Shown: piece by piece, positions 24,640-35,620 of the stretch | Layout: every line of letters begins with the position of its first letter | Position numbering within the stretch: position 1 is the first letter of the stretch | Source of the DNA: Protopterus annectens | Taxonomy: Eukaryota; Chordata; Ceratodontiformes; Protopteridae | Length of the DNA stretch: 64,000 bases | NCBI RefSeq assembly: GCF_019279795.1 | Contig: NC_056743.1 | Span: 1,780,716,966-1,780,780,965, forward strand | Direction: 5' to 3' | Notes under the pieces: generated by a model | The model's database searches: none | Told to the model about the DNA's origin: nothing | What the model saw: only the letters and a program-made list of their open reading frames with translations | Position numbers and translations under genes: made by a program

Positions 24640-24800
24640 ATTCCTGAGGGGAGAACATCTGTTTCTATAAATATTCAGTAGTGCTTGTCTGTATCTATGA
24701 ATATATAGTAGTACCTGTCCCTGGATTCGAACCCCGGTGTGTGTGGAAAAATGTACAACATACATAGCACTTATCAAACCAAACTACTGACCCATTGCTC
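24640..24800 (-). mobile_element. tRNA-derived SINE head (box A/box B)
   Basis: On the minus strand GGGGTTCGAATCC (24735-24723) matches the RNA polymerase III box-B consensus exactly. About 45 nt upstream, GGGTCAGTAGTTTGG (about 24792-24778) is a plausible box A. The segment does not fold as an obvious complete tRNA with an acceptor stem, so a SINE head is more likely than a tRNA gene. Flanking sequence to 25500 holds nothing I recognise. Confidence 0.45.
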
Positions 24801-25504
24801 TGTGTTGATTGATATGTGCCTAGAGCTCACCTGGTAACAAACTATGACCTGGTAATAGAGGTAGAGTGTTATACAAGACTACAGTGGCACTTGAACACAC
24901 ATGCATGGCATTCATGCATGACAGCGATAGCTGAACTGTGCATTAATACATGGAATGCAGGTGTACATACTGAAACCCTAGTAGGTGGAAATATGTGTGA
25001 AGTGTACAGACCATATCGGAGTGCTGGGTTGCCTACATGACCCATATACAGTTGCAGATGGTATACTTGCAGTCCACAGCTATTACAGTTTCATACTTGG
25101 CTGCAGCAGTGTAACCTAAGATCAGGAATACATATAGCTGAAATGCAATGGTTAACACAAGACAGTCCTGAGATGTACATTAGTATACCTTGGCCATTCC
25201 CATTTTAGGTTCAGATCTTAGTGCAGAATAACTATCAGAATGCATTATATATTCTTGTACAGCTCCACACCTACAGTTTATCAAAACACTCTATTAGCTA
25301 ACATTCAGTCACTTAGTGGTATTATTCCCATTTTTTATTCACAGTACTTGTAATATTTCAGTTCATGACCAACAGCCGAAATACGCAGATATTGAAGGTC
25401 ACAGCTTTATTACTGGTGACATCATGCAGTGATTGTTATACATCTAACAGTCTGTATTGATGGACAGTTCATATTATGCAGGTGTTGTAAGACAGCTGTA
25501 ATTC

Positions 25505-25712
25505 CACAATTAATGCAGTATATATTTTATTTCCTTTACATTATGAATGCAGTTAAACTTTATTTCTTTAACATTATTAATGCAGTTGAACTTTATTTGG
25601 CTAACATTTATTAATGCAGTTGACCTTTATTTCTTTAATGTTACTAATGCAATATCAACTTTTATTTCATTAACATTATTAATGCAGTAGAAACATTTTA
25701 TTTCTTGACATT
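25505..25712. repeat. 34-bp minisatellite, about six units
   Basis: TAATGCAGT-like starts recur near 25511, 25544, 25578, 25612, 25645 and 25680 (period 33-35 bp), each followed by an ACTTTATTTCTTTAACATTA-type segment. The array ends where the CR1 copy 5 tail begins, so the CR1 inserted at or next to its edge. Confidence 0.85.
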
Positions 25713-27757
25713 ATCAGGTTCATAGGTTCATAGGTTGGTACTAGGCTGTCGGCCCTAGGGCCTATACAAGCATAACCATAACAATTCCTTGGCTATTTCT
25801 TCCCACAATATTTACTTCCCTGGGCCCCTGTCTAGCAGGGTGACTGACATGATCCCCAGGGTGAATTTCCTATCTCCCATCCAATCATCAAGGTTCCTTT
25901 TGAAGAGGGCCAAAGAGGCGCTTTGCTTGACATGTATGGGCAGTCTATTCCAGAGTCTGGGGAGTCTCTAGGTCAGGAACCTATCCCTCCAGCATGTTTT
26001 GTTCATTGTGATGACAAGGTTAAGACCCCTGGAGCATGTGGCTCTGAAGGACTGGGATTTCTATAAGTGTAGCATGTCCAACAGCTCTGGGTTTGACATG
26101 GCCTTGTATGTTACTCAGAGATCACCTCTGAGTAGACGATATGCGACAGAGTATAGCTTTAGTTTTTTTAGATGGTCAGCATAGGGCATCTGCTTTAGGC
26201 CTCTGATTCTTTTAGTGAGGTATTTCTGCAGCCTTTCCAGTTGTTGCAGATGTCTTGAGAGGTACATACCAAATAGGGCAATGAATTCTATAGTGGGTCT
26301 AATGAGGGATGAGTACAGTGGGACAATGGCCTCCTTTTTTCTGGATGAAAAGTCCTTAGTGATGAGGTGTGCCACATAGAATGATTTCCTGACTGTTGTG
26401 ATGATGTGGTTATCAAAGGTGAGACCACGGTCCACTTGTGTCCCTAAGTCTCATCACACTTTCAGTGTTCAGTGTACTGCCACCTATGTGGTAATTCACG
26501 GGTACATGTTTTCTCCCAAAGGGGATAACTATACATTTCTTGACAATGAGCTTGAGCCCATGGCTCTGGCACCAAGCATCTGTTTCTGTAAGGCCCTTTT
26601 GTAGAATATCCGCATCATTTGGGGATTCAATAATGGCTCCCAGTTTGCAGTCATCTGCAAACTTTGTTAGCCAGAGTCCTGTAGTGTTGGCCTGTACTTC
26701 AGAGAAGTGTATGCCAAACAACAGTGGTCCCAGGACTGAACCCTGAGGTACTCCACTTGTCACTTGTCTGGAGCTGGATTTGGAGTCAGCTACTTTTACA
26801 GTGTGGGTTCTGTCAATAAGCCAGTTGGTGACCCATCGAGTGATGTAGGAATTAATGCCCAGTCCAGCTTAGTAAGTTTATCTATGATTTCAGAGTGGAG
26901 GATGGTGTGGAAGGCCTTGGCGAGGTCCAGATAGGCTGTGTGGACAGCCTTACCCATGCCCACAGCTCTGGAGACTGATTGGAAGAAGTCACTCAGGTTC
27001 AGAAGACAAGATCTTCCCTTCACGAACCCAAACTGGGTGGGGTCCAGTGTTTGAAGGTTGCCAATGTCTTTGTTTATAAGTTCCATGATAATACGTTCCA
27101 TGACCTTGCAGATCAGGCTCATCAGACCGATGGGGCGGTAGGTACCAGGATCCAAGGTGGATCCCCCCTTGTGGAGTGGGATAACTGTAGCTGTGCACCA
27201 CTCAGTGGGCATGAAGCCTGAGGTGAGGCTATGATTAAACACGACAATTAGGTGAGGTGCCAATTCACTGTGTAGTTCATGTAGTACACACCCCGGGATG
27301 TCGCCTGGTCCCATTGATGCTGTATTCTTAGCTTTGGAGAGTGCGGTTTTTACCTGTGTGGCTGTTATTACCAGAATTTGGCAATCTTTCAGTATTGAAA
27401 TGTGCACTTTAGGGGGGTGAGGGGGTGAAGTTGGAACTGAATAGATCTGCCAGTATATTGGCAATATCCTTGGGATCAGTATATTTAATGCCATTCTGTT
27501 GTAGCTCAGAGAAGATCTGAGCATTGCCATTTAGATTCTTGACATAGCTATAGAATGCCTTGTGGTCGTCTTTGGAATTTTTTGCAATTTTATTTTTGTA
27601 ACTAGCTTTGGAGGATTTTATGAGGGATCTCAGCTTCTTACTGAGGCTGGTAAGGGAGTTTTTTGCATCTTGGGATTTTCCTCTTTTCTGCAACAGTGTC
27701 TTCCTTTTGTTGCAAAGTTTGTTTATGGCATTGGACCACCAGATTGGCTTCATGCTT
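25712..27757 (-). mobile_element. CR1-type LINE, 5'-truncated copy 5
   Basis: The minus strand carries ORF2 from the endonuclease-RT linker (WWSNAINKLCNKRKTLLQKR, 27753) through the RT (TYRPIGLMSLICKVMERI, QFGFVKGRSCLLNL, YLDLAKAFHTI, SGVPQGSVLGPLLFGI, FADDCK) to the C-terminal domain and a 3' tail of ATGAACCT octamers (25712-25736). Open stretches are 27753-27409, 27530-26796, 26763-26413 and 26435-26115, joined by single frameshifts. The 5' truncation at about 27757 falls in the intron-like region downstream of the Myb-like relic. It is in the same tail subfamily as copy 4 and very similar to it. Confidence 0.9.
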
Positions 27758-27875
27758 TCATCTGTATTGAACTGTTTCTGGCATTATACTCAAAACAGAA
27801 TATACCTACTGGCAGCTACTAATGTACTCTTTCTTGTTTATATTACTACAGATTGCAAGATACAGCTGTACTCAC

Positions 27876-28435
27876 CACACTCATGGTGCAACCTGGCCAG
27901 GTGCCTTGCATGGGCCTCCAGGCTGCAAGCTCTGTCCTTTGCAGCTGTGGGGAAAGAAACACACCATTATGCGTACCTCTCTATCAGATATTCATACTAT
28001 AATTTGGTTAAAAAATGGTTACAATACTTACAAACTTGTGGGGCATTGTGGATCTGAGCATCTTGGATCCATGTGACCAAGGAATCCCCCTTTCTATGTT
28101 TCAGGTCATCATAATAGTGATGCACCTGCTCACTTGTGCAGGCGATACCAGTCGCACTGGTGAGGTCACATGCCAGCTGGTCTTAGGCCTCCTATTTATA
28201 CTCCGATCCCTGGTACTGGCCCTGCAACAGCCGATTGTCATGGTCTTTTATGAGGAGTACAGCCATAACCCTGGACCCGAAAATGTCCCACTGTTGCCCA
28301 GAAGTGCACACCCTCTCCAACTCCTGCCATAGTCTCTGCCAAGATCAAACTCCGACAGATTCTGGCTGTATTCCCACCTGTTGCACTTATATAAGGCTGT
28401 TTTCCTGCCATTTGCTGCCATTGGGCCATTTTTAA
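27876..28435 (-). pseudogene. Myb/SANT-like protein gene relic with a phase-compatible intron
   Basis: Minus-strand exon A reads VMAVLLIKDHDNRLLQGQYQ, two stops, DQLACDLTSATGIACTSEQV and HHYYDDLKHRKGDSLVTWIQ: three helix-like segments with the W/aromatic spacing and the DLK.RKGD signature of Myb/SANT-like DNA-binding domains. It ends at 28032 with a GTAAGT donor (28031-28026). An 86-bp gap ends with a TTTCTTTCCCCACAG acceptor, and exon B (27944-27876, 69 bp) reads AKDRACSLEAHARHLARLHH, followed by GTGAGT. Exon A ends and exon B begins in compatible phase, giving a Ser codon across the junction. An ATG-led frame upstream near 28435-28340 may hold the start. Domesticated or transposon origin cannot be told. 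The 3' part is cut off by CR1 copy 5. Confidence 0.55.
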
Positions 28436-28439
28436 AAAT

Positions 28440-28680
28440 GCTCAGCTTCACATAGCAGCCCGCAAACCCACTAAGCTTAGCTGAGCAGTGCTTAAAATGG
28501 CAATGCTTAGCAGTGCACAAACTAGCTGAGCTGAGGACTGCTTAAATGGGCATTGCTTAGCAGTGCCCAAACCAGCTTTGTGGAGCTGTGCATTGATACA
28601 GAGTGCTAAAATGGGTCCTGTTTAAGCACTGCTTGGCTTGGCTTAGCAATGCTTAGTGAAGCTTAGCTAAGAGCAAATCA
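28440..28680. repeat. AGCTTAGC-rich palindromic stretch (second copy about 30330-30565)
   Basis: Motifs AAGCTTAGCT, TTAGCAGTGC, AGCTGAGC and TGCTTAAATGGG recur many times on both strands over about 240 bp, with AAGCTTAGCT near both ends. The stretch could fold extensively. The same structure occurs in the second half of the tandem duplication. Confidence 0.6.
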
Positions 28681-28699
28681 TATTAAAAAATAAATAAAT

Positions 28700-28925
28700 T
28701 AAAATAAGATTAATTGTTCATTACTGATTGTTTATTATGTGTATGTATTTTACTTCTATATTTCCTAACCTTATGTATTTTAATTCCTTTATCTTGGAGT
28801 ATGAACTTTTTGCATTGTACACTTTTGTGAAACTGGAGCTTTTCTCCTCGGGTCTCCACTGAAAATGGGCTTCTGGCCCAGCTGGACTAACCTGGCTAAC
28901 AAATGTCAATATATACATCATTAAA
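28700..28925 (+). mobile_element. LINE 3' terminal fragment (second copy about 30590-30812)
   Basis: The block CTCCACTGAAAATGGGCTTC followed by AACAAATGTCAATATA matches, in order, the 3' terminus of the LINE at 56.9-57.85 kb (there on the minus strand: CTCCACTGAAAATGG.. AACAAATATAAATAAATAAA). Only the 3' UTR end is present, the usual outcome of 5' truncation. It was copied by the tandem duplication. Confidence 0.6.
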
Positions 28926-28963
28926 CAAAAAATAATTTATAAAACTTTTCTATCAGATGTAAA

Positions 28964-29040
28964 AGCTGAATGGCTTTTCTGCGTATTCAAACTGTGCACC
29001 TACTGCACACAGCCGTGACTCTAACCATTCAGCTACAGTG
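28964..29040 (-). mobile_element. tRNA-like SINE head with a 10-bp inverted repeat (second copy about 30851-30930)
   Basis: On the minus strand TAGCTGAATGGTTAGAG resembles box A and AGTTTGAATACG resembles box B. AGCTGAATGG (28964-28973) and CCATTCAGCT (29025-29034) are perfect reverse complements, so the segment can also close as a hairpin. Both features are kept in the duplicate at 30851-30860/30912-30921. Confidence 0.4.
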
Positions 29041-32000
29041 ATACGATGACTATTGCTATATATTTCTATATAGCTCTCTGTTACATTTAAACACTGCTGA
29101 GCACCACATTGTGCTGTTCAAACCTGGTTAGCTATGTTTAACTGTGACCTTTTACATTAAAATTAAAAGTATCCAGTTTATATTTTTAGATATCTGGCAC
29201 ATGTCCATTGCCAAGCACCGTGCTGCACAAACACACAAAAAAACCCCCAAAAACACTAAAATAAAATATTTAACTTGTATATTTCAGTGCCACCCAGCAC
29301 TTTGACAGTGCAGGGCATGTGTTACTCATCTCTCAACGCTGTAACACACCCCCTACCTAGTTCACTAACAGTGTTAAATGGCTCTCCCTCAGTAGTACAC
29401 CTTCATTAATATGCAAGGCACATTGCAGAGGGGAACTGCAGACATGTTCATGGTACACTCCATGTAGGCCTTACACTATTCCTACATGGAGTTTATTAAA
29501 TCTCCATCCTTGTCTAAATTATCAGGAAAAAGTAAAGCAAGGCATGGAAGTAAAACAAAGAAAAATATCATAACATTTTAGAATTTTCTTTCCTGCATTG
29601 CTTAGCTCAAATTGATACTGCATAGAAAAATGTTTTGTTAACAAGTACTGCTATTTTATTGCTCACCAGAGCTGTCTTTTTTTGCAATTTTGGTACTGAT
29701 CCAGGCATATTTCTAACATCTACCTCATTTAAAAAAAAAACTCTTCATTTTACTACATGAAAAAAGTTCCACTTAAGAAGATTTGACCCACATTCACTAT
29801 CAATATGAGTAATGAAAAATCCATGGCAAGTAGTACTTAATCAACAGCTACAATATAAGCAAAAGCAATGCATTTTAATTATTCTGTGTGGTTTCATAAT
29901 AGAATTATTAACATGGTTTATGCTTTATTTGTTTCATCCTGAGCATCTTGGATCCATGTTGCCGAGAGATCCCCCTTCCTTTGTTTCGGGTCATCATAAT
30001 AGTGACACAGCTCACTTGTGTGGGTGATACCCGTTGCATTGGTGAGGTTGTGTGCCAGCTGGTCCTAGACTGCTGATTTCTACTTCCATCCCTGGTACTG
30101 GCCCTGTAACAGCCAGTTGTCATGGTCTTTTACGAGGAGTCCAGCCATGACCCTGGACTCCAAAATGTCCCACCACTGCACCCAAAAGTGCACACCCACC
30201 CTCTCCAACTCCTGCCATAGTCTCTGCGAAGATCAAACTCCAACAGATTTTGGCTGTATTTCCACCTGTTGCACAAATATAAGGCTGTTATCCTGCCCTT
30301 TGCCACCATTGGGCCATTTTTAAAAATGCACAGCTTCACTGAGCACCCCTCAAACCCACTAAGCTTAGCTGAGTAGTGCTTAAACTGGCAATGCTTAGCA
30401 GTGCACAAACCAGCTGAGCTGAGGACTGCTTAAATGGGCCTTGCTTAGCAGTACGCAAACCAGCTATGTGGAGCTGTGCATTGCTAAGGAGTGCTAAAAT
30501 GGGTCCTGTTTAAGCACTGCTTGGCTTGCCTTAGCAATGCTTAGTGAAACTTAGCTAAGAGCAAAACATATTTAAAAAAAAAATAAAATGAGATTAATTG
30601 TTCATTACTGATTATTTATTATTATGTGTATGTATTTTACTTCTATAGTTCCTAACCTTATGTATTTTAATTCCTTTATCTTGGAGTATGAACTGTATGT
30701 ATTGTACACTTTTGTGTAATTGGAACTTTTCTCCTCAGGTCTCCACTGAAAATGGGCTTCTGGCCTAGCTGGACTAACCCGATTAGCAAATGTCAATATA
30801 TACATCATTAAACAAAAAATAATTTATAAAATGTTGCTATCAGATGTAAAAGCTGAATGGCTTTTCTGCGTATTCAAACTGCGCACCTACTGCACACAGC
30901 CATGACTCTAACCATTCAGCTACACGGATACGATGACTATTGCTATTTATTTCTATATAGCTCTCCATTACATTTAAGCACTGCTGAGCACCATGTCGTG
31001 CTGTGCAAACCTGGTCAGCTATGCTTAACTGTGACCTTTTACATTAAAATTGAAAGTATCCAGTTTATATTTTTAGATGTCTGGCACATGTCCATTGCTA
31101 TGCGCCATGATGCGCAAACCCAAAAAAACCCAAAAAACACTAAAATAAAAAAATTAACTTGTATATTTCAGTGCCATCTAGCACTTTGACAGTGCAGGGG
31201 GTGTGTTCCTCATCTCCCGACACTGTAACACACCCCCCACACTAATTCACTAACTGTATTACACGGCTGTCCTTCAGTAGCACACCTTCATTAATATGCA
31301 AGGCATGCTGCCAAGGGGAACTGCAGACATGGTCACGATACACTCCGTGTAGGCCTTACACTATTCCTACATGGAGTTTATTAAATATCCACCCTTGTCT
31401 GAATTATCAGGAAAAAGTAAAGCAAGGCATGGAAGTAAAACAAAGAAAAAAAAATCATAACATTTTAGAGTTTTCTCTCCTGCATTGCTTAGCTCAAATT
31501 GATACTGCATAGAAAAATGTTTTGTTAACAAGTACTGCTAGTTTATTGCTTGCCAGAACTGTCATTTTTGTAATTTTGGTACTGATCCAGGCATATTTCT
31601 CACCTCTACTTCATTTTGAAGAAAACCTCCTCATTTTACTACATGAAAAAATTTCCACTTTAATTAGATTTGCCACACATTCACTGTCAATATGAGTAAT
31701 GAAAAATCCATGGTAACTAGTATTTAATCGACAGCTACAATATAAGCCAAAGCAATGCATTTTAATTATTCTGTTTGGTTTCTTATTAGAATTATTAACA
31801 TGTTTTATGCTTTATTTGTTTCTTCCCCATTTTGAGATGGATTCTCAGCATATGGGAAATTAAAGAGATTAAAATATCATTTTATAACTATACTATTGCA
31901 AAGAAACCTCATACAAAGCATATGAACTTGTGTGTACACTATGTCTTGTGGTTAAATGATGGTTGGATTTCCTTCTGATAACAAGAAACTGTTTCACTGA

Positions 32001-32584
32001 CCTTTGTTGCTACTGTCCACAGAATTTAGGAAATACTCATTAGCGAGAATATTTAACAGCTGCTTAAAAACTTTCATTTATTTTATTTATATTTTCTTTT
32101 TTTTTTCTGTTTCCTATAGCTTCCAACACTGAAATAAGTTTGCTTTATCACCCCCTTGATATTTTACATGCATCTCCATGGCTTCCTACTTAGTAATACA
32201 CTTTCTTGCATTTCATATGCAACATTCTGTAGCTGTGTCCTAACCATTTTCACTGAAGTCTAGCAGTTAAGCTGTTATATCTTTACTTTATTTTTTGGAG
32301 ATTGTTTTGCCTGTTTTTCACATTTTTACTCAGGAATGCATGCTACAATGCAAACAATATCCCCATGAACAATGACAGAACAGCTGTGGCTCATTGGCTG
32401 TGCTGCAATGTCCTTTTATCCAGGGTTAGTAACACTAGTCCTAATACTAATAAGTGTTGTGGTACATTTTGTCTCTCCAGACTGTAACTCTTTTTTTCCC
32501 ATCCCCAAACTTCACTTCCTGCACAGACCTTTAGCACCCACAAAGATCTCAAATTATTTGTGAATTTTACAGAAGGAGGCAGTC

Positions 32585-32912
32585 ATAAGGTGACAGTGGT
32601 GGTGCACCGATTAGCATTGCCACCTCACAGCAAGAGGGTCAGTGGTTCCATTCTTGTCTGGGGTGTCTTCTGTGTGGAGTTTGCATGTCCTGCCTGCAGT
32701 TGTGTGGGTTTTCTTTGGTTGCTCTGGTTTCCTCCCACATCACAAAGACATGCTGCAGGTGGATTGGACACTCTAAAGTAGCCCTAAGTGTGCATGTGTG
32801 TGCCATCTTCTGAAGGTTAGGCACTGGGCTTGCAACCTCTCCCTAGACTACTCCACTGCCAATCCAATGCGGACCATTGTGGTGACCCCTAATGGGAAAA
32901 GCTGAAAGGAGA
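32585..32912 (+). mobile_element. tRNA-derived SINE with V-SINE-like core, copy A
   Basis: The head (GGTGGTGCACCGATTAGCAT and CACCTCACAGCAAGAGGGTC) is tRNA-like with a box-B-like GTGGTTCCATTC. The central domain keeps TGTGTGGAGTTTGCATGTCC, then GGTTTCCTCCCACATC and ACATGCTGCAGGTGGATTGG. The end reads GACCCCTAATGGGAAAAGCT. This order is that of SINEs with the V-type core known from fishes and other lower vertebrates. Intervals on both sides (31823-32584 and 32913-33960) are AT-rich without recognisable genes. Confidence 0.8.
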
Positions 32913-33976
32913 AGGAGGCAGTCATATGTGTTCTGTCTGATTCTTCACAATTTATGGTCAGGCAGGCTTAATACAACATATTATCCAAATAGCTTTTCAG
33001 CATGTAACAACTAACAATAAATTAAGCAATCATTCCCTTGACATGCATCATAGTAATATATTATACACAAATCCCTCACAGAGAGCACTCACAAGGGACT
33101 TGAGATGCATATAAATAAGTCTCACTTAGATACTTTTGTGCAGCTTTGCATTCCATGAAGAAGGTAAGCAATGCACTTGATTTTTTACATGCACACCTCT
33201 CTTAAAAATTGCAGCTATAAAGGAATATGTTTTTTTGTTTTAAGCTGCTGGGATCTATAAATAAGAAGAAGCACATTATTATTGAGTATCAAAGGTAAGA
33301 TCATTTAAATAAAACATTTGAAAAGTATTGTTTTGCAATCCATTCTGGAAAGAACACACAATGTAAACCTGATGTAATTAACTGACTGGAATATATTGTA
33401 TAATAAATAATTAATAAACAAGCCTTGAGCAACAAAAAAAAAATTGCTTGCTACATTAGTAAGCTAGTTAGTTATAAAAAGCTAAACAAAAGACAAATGC
33501 GCGACTCTAACAAATGAAGCAAAATTAAATACACCAGGACCGAATGCTCCTTCACATATGCTGTTAAAAATTAGTTCTTGAGCAAAAACCTATTTTGTAT
33601 CTAGAGAGAGTAAGACAAGTGATAGAAAGAGTGCTCAAAAGAAAACAAGTAAGGGGGACAGACAGAATAAATCAAATTATGAAGTTACATTGAATTAAAT
33701 TGTTAGTAGAATTACGGTGAAATATTGATATGAACAGTACTTAACACTTTCATGAATCTAAGCTTCACTAAGCTGTTAATGTACAGACATCGACTTTTGT
33801 TTCTTATTATTTTTTAAGACTCTAATAGGACTTTTTATTTTATAGGGTAGGACTTCAGCGTCTCTCATGTAAATATGCAGTTTTCCCTGTTGTGTCCGAC
33901 TAAGTAATTATATTTGAATTTTGGGTTTATACGTGTTTATACGCCTTTTTGACATATATATTGAAGGTTTATTTTA

Positions 33977-33978
33977 TA

Positions 33979-34034
<56 letters not shown>
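33977..34034. repeat. (TA)n microsatellite
   Basis: About 58 bp of near-pure TA within AT-rich DNA. I see nothing else between 33960 and 34860. Confidence 0.95.
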
Positions 34035-34037
<3 letters not shown>

Positions 34038-34859
34038 CTTATTTGTATATATATTTACACACCCTATATTGGTGTTTCTTACATAAATTCACACTAATAA
34101 TCTGTTTTTTTAAAGTGTTTTTTGCATTTAGGTTGTTGTTGCTTTAAACACTACTTTATGAATAATGATGTAATTTTAAGGGTTTATTTAAATCCCTTAA
34201 TTTGTGATTCATATTGTCTGAAAAAGGTTGCATATTGTTTGCGTCCGAAAGCACTAACAATAAATTCTATTTCTGGTTTACTCAAGGTTTGTTTCTTTTC
34301 ATTTCAGGAGAAGTCTTTTTAGATCTTCAAAAAGAATAGAACATGAACTTGTCAAATTCTTTACTCATATCCAATGTGCTGTATTGCAGTACACAATTAA
34401 CCCCAATAGGATATTGTTACCTTGATTCTGCCTCATTTCCATAAATTTAGACTGAAGCTTTGAGATAATCTGATTTTCATCTAACTGAAGTCATTTAGCA
34501 CATATCATTGAATAAATTTTGGCATTAAGATTAATAAACAATCTATGATATTCTTTGAATGAAAGGGGATATTAATTTGATTTGAGAATAAAAAACGCCT
34601 TTGGGATTTGTATATTTATCATTAATGTTATTCTGTGTAATATATAAGACTGGGGCAATATGCAAAAATTATTTAAGAACTAAGTCAACACAGGACTTGA
34701 GAAAGGAGATTTTGCCAATACGGATGACTGCAAATAAGGTTATAGAAAATAACCAAGAGTGAGTTTTGATTTACTGGAGAAAATTAAGAAAGGCAGGAAC
34801 CAAGTTATTGGAAGTAAATAACTAGAGAGGGAAAAGGAAAGAGTAGGATAAGGCCAGGC

Positions 34860-35620
34860 AGAAGTTTGGACTGTAGGTTTGAGACTGCCTTCCTTACTTT
34901 GTATAAGCAAAATGAAAGGGGTAGGGCAATGTTAAGTGAACGATCATCTCTGGTTGAGGTTTTACTAGAGTTGAGAATAGAAGCTGCTGTTAAGAAAGGG
35001 ATAAGTAGAAAGATATATAAAACACTGGATGATAACTATAAAAATTAATCAGATGAGATTAGGAAAGCTTGGGAAGAGAGAGACTGGAAAGATCATTTAC
35101 AAACAAATAATGGAAGGGCATCTATGTGGCCCCCAAAGATGCAACAAAGTCCAGAAGTTTGGGAATTTTGCTTGATAGTGTTTGCATAAGTAGATTTATA
35201 CTGCAAGCAGACTTTAGAGAATTTTTGTTAATCAGAGATATGTTTTTGGGAGTGCTGTTGGCAGATTTTAAAAACTCACTACAGAGTACTTTGTCAGCAA
35301 TGTGCGTGTGTGTGTGGGGTGGGGCATGGTTGTAACTAAGGACATGATTATTCTGAGCTGGAACACAGGATCTGAGTTGCCTATACATGCAAAGGCCTTG
35401 CCAAGTTTAATACAATATGCTACAAAAATGCGATTACTAATAAATGAAATTCAAAATATAAACCAACTGCAACTGAAGTTATGAATATTGTAGATGAGAT
35501 AAAAAATGGAGGTAGGAGTTTTAGAAAAGGGAAGTAGCAAATTATATGGAAATAAATGGAATTTGTGGAAACAATACATGCAGAATAACATTAAGATGAG
35601 GAATGATAGTTAAGAGAACA
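34860..35620 (+). pseudogene. Unidentified degenerate coding relic, possibly a LINE ORF2 C-terminus
   Basis: The plus strand shows a charged, helix-like frame (34866-35048) with LRIEAAVKKGISRKIYKTLD, then after a stop an IRKAWERERLERS-like block, then hydrophobic frames. The IRKAWE.. block is reminiscent of L1/Tx1-type ORF2 C-termini, but no catalytic motif is present and I cannot assign it. The following 35620-38640 is AT-rich with no recognisable gene. Confidence 0.25.

Larger units (their letters stand above)
28054..31822. repeat. 1.88-kb tandem duplication (28054-29938 and 29939-31822)
   Basis: Both copies start with CTGAGCATCTTGGATCCATG (28054 and 29939) and end with TGCTTTATTTGTTTC (about 29935 and 31822), giving 1885 and 1884 bp. 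They stay collinear throughout with scattered substitutions and few indels, so the duplication is old but one event. The unit contains part of the Myb-like exon, a GCTTAGCA-rich stretch, a LINE 3' tail, a tRNA-like hairpin segment and AT-rich sequence. Confidence 0.93.

Noticed and set aside
24640-24800. A functional tRNA gene
   Set aside because: Box B is perfect, but no acceptor stem or anticodon arm of correct geometry is evident, so a SINE head is more likely.
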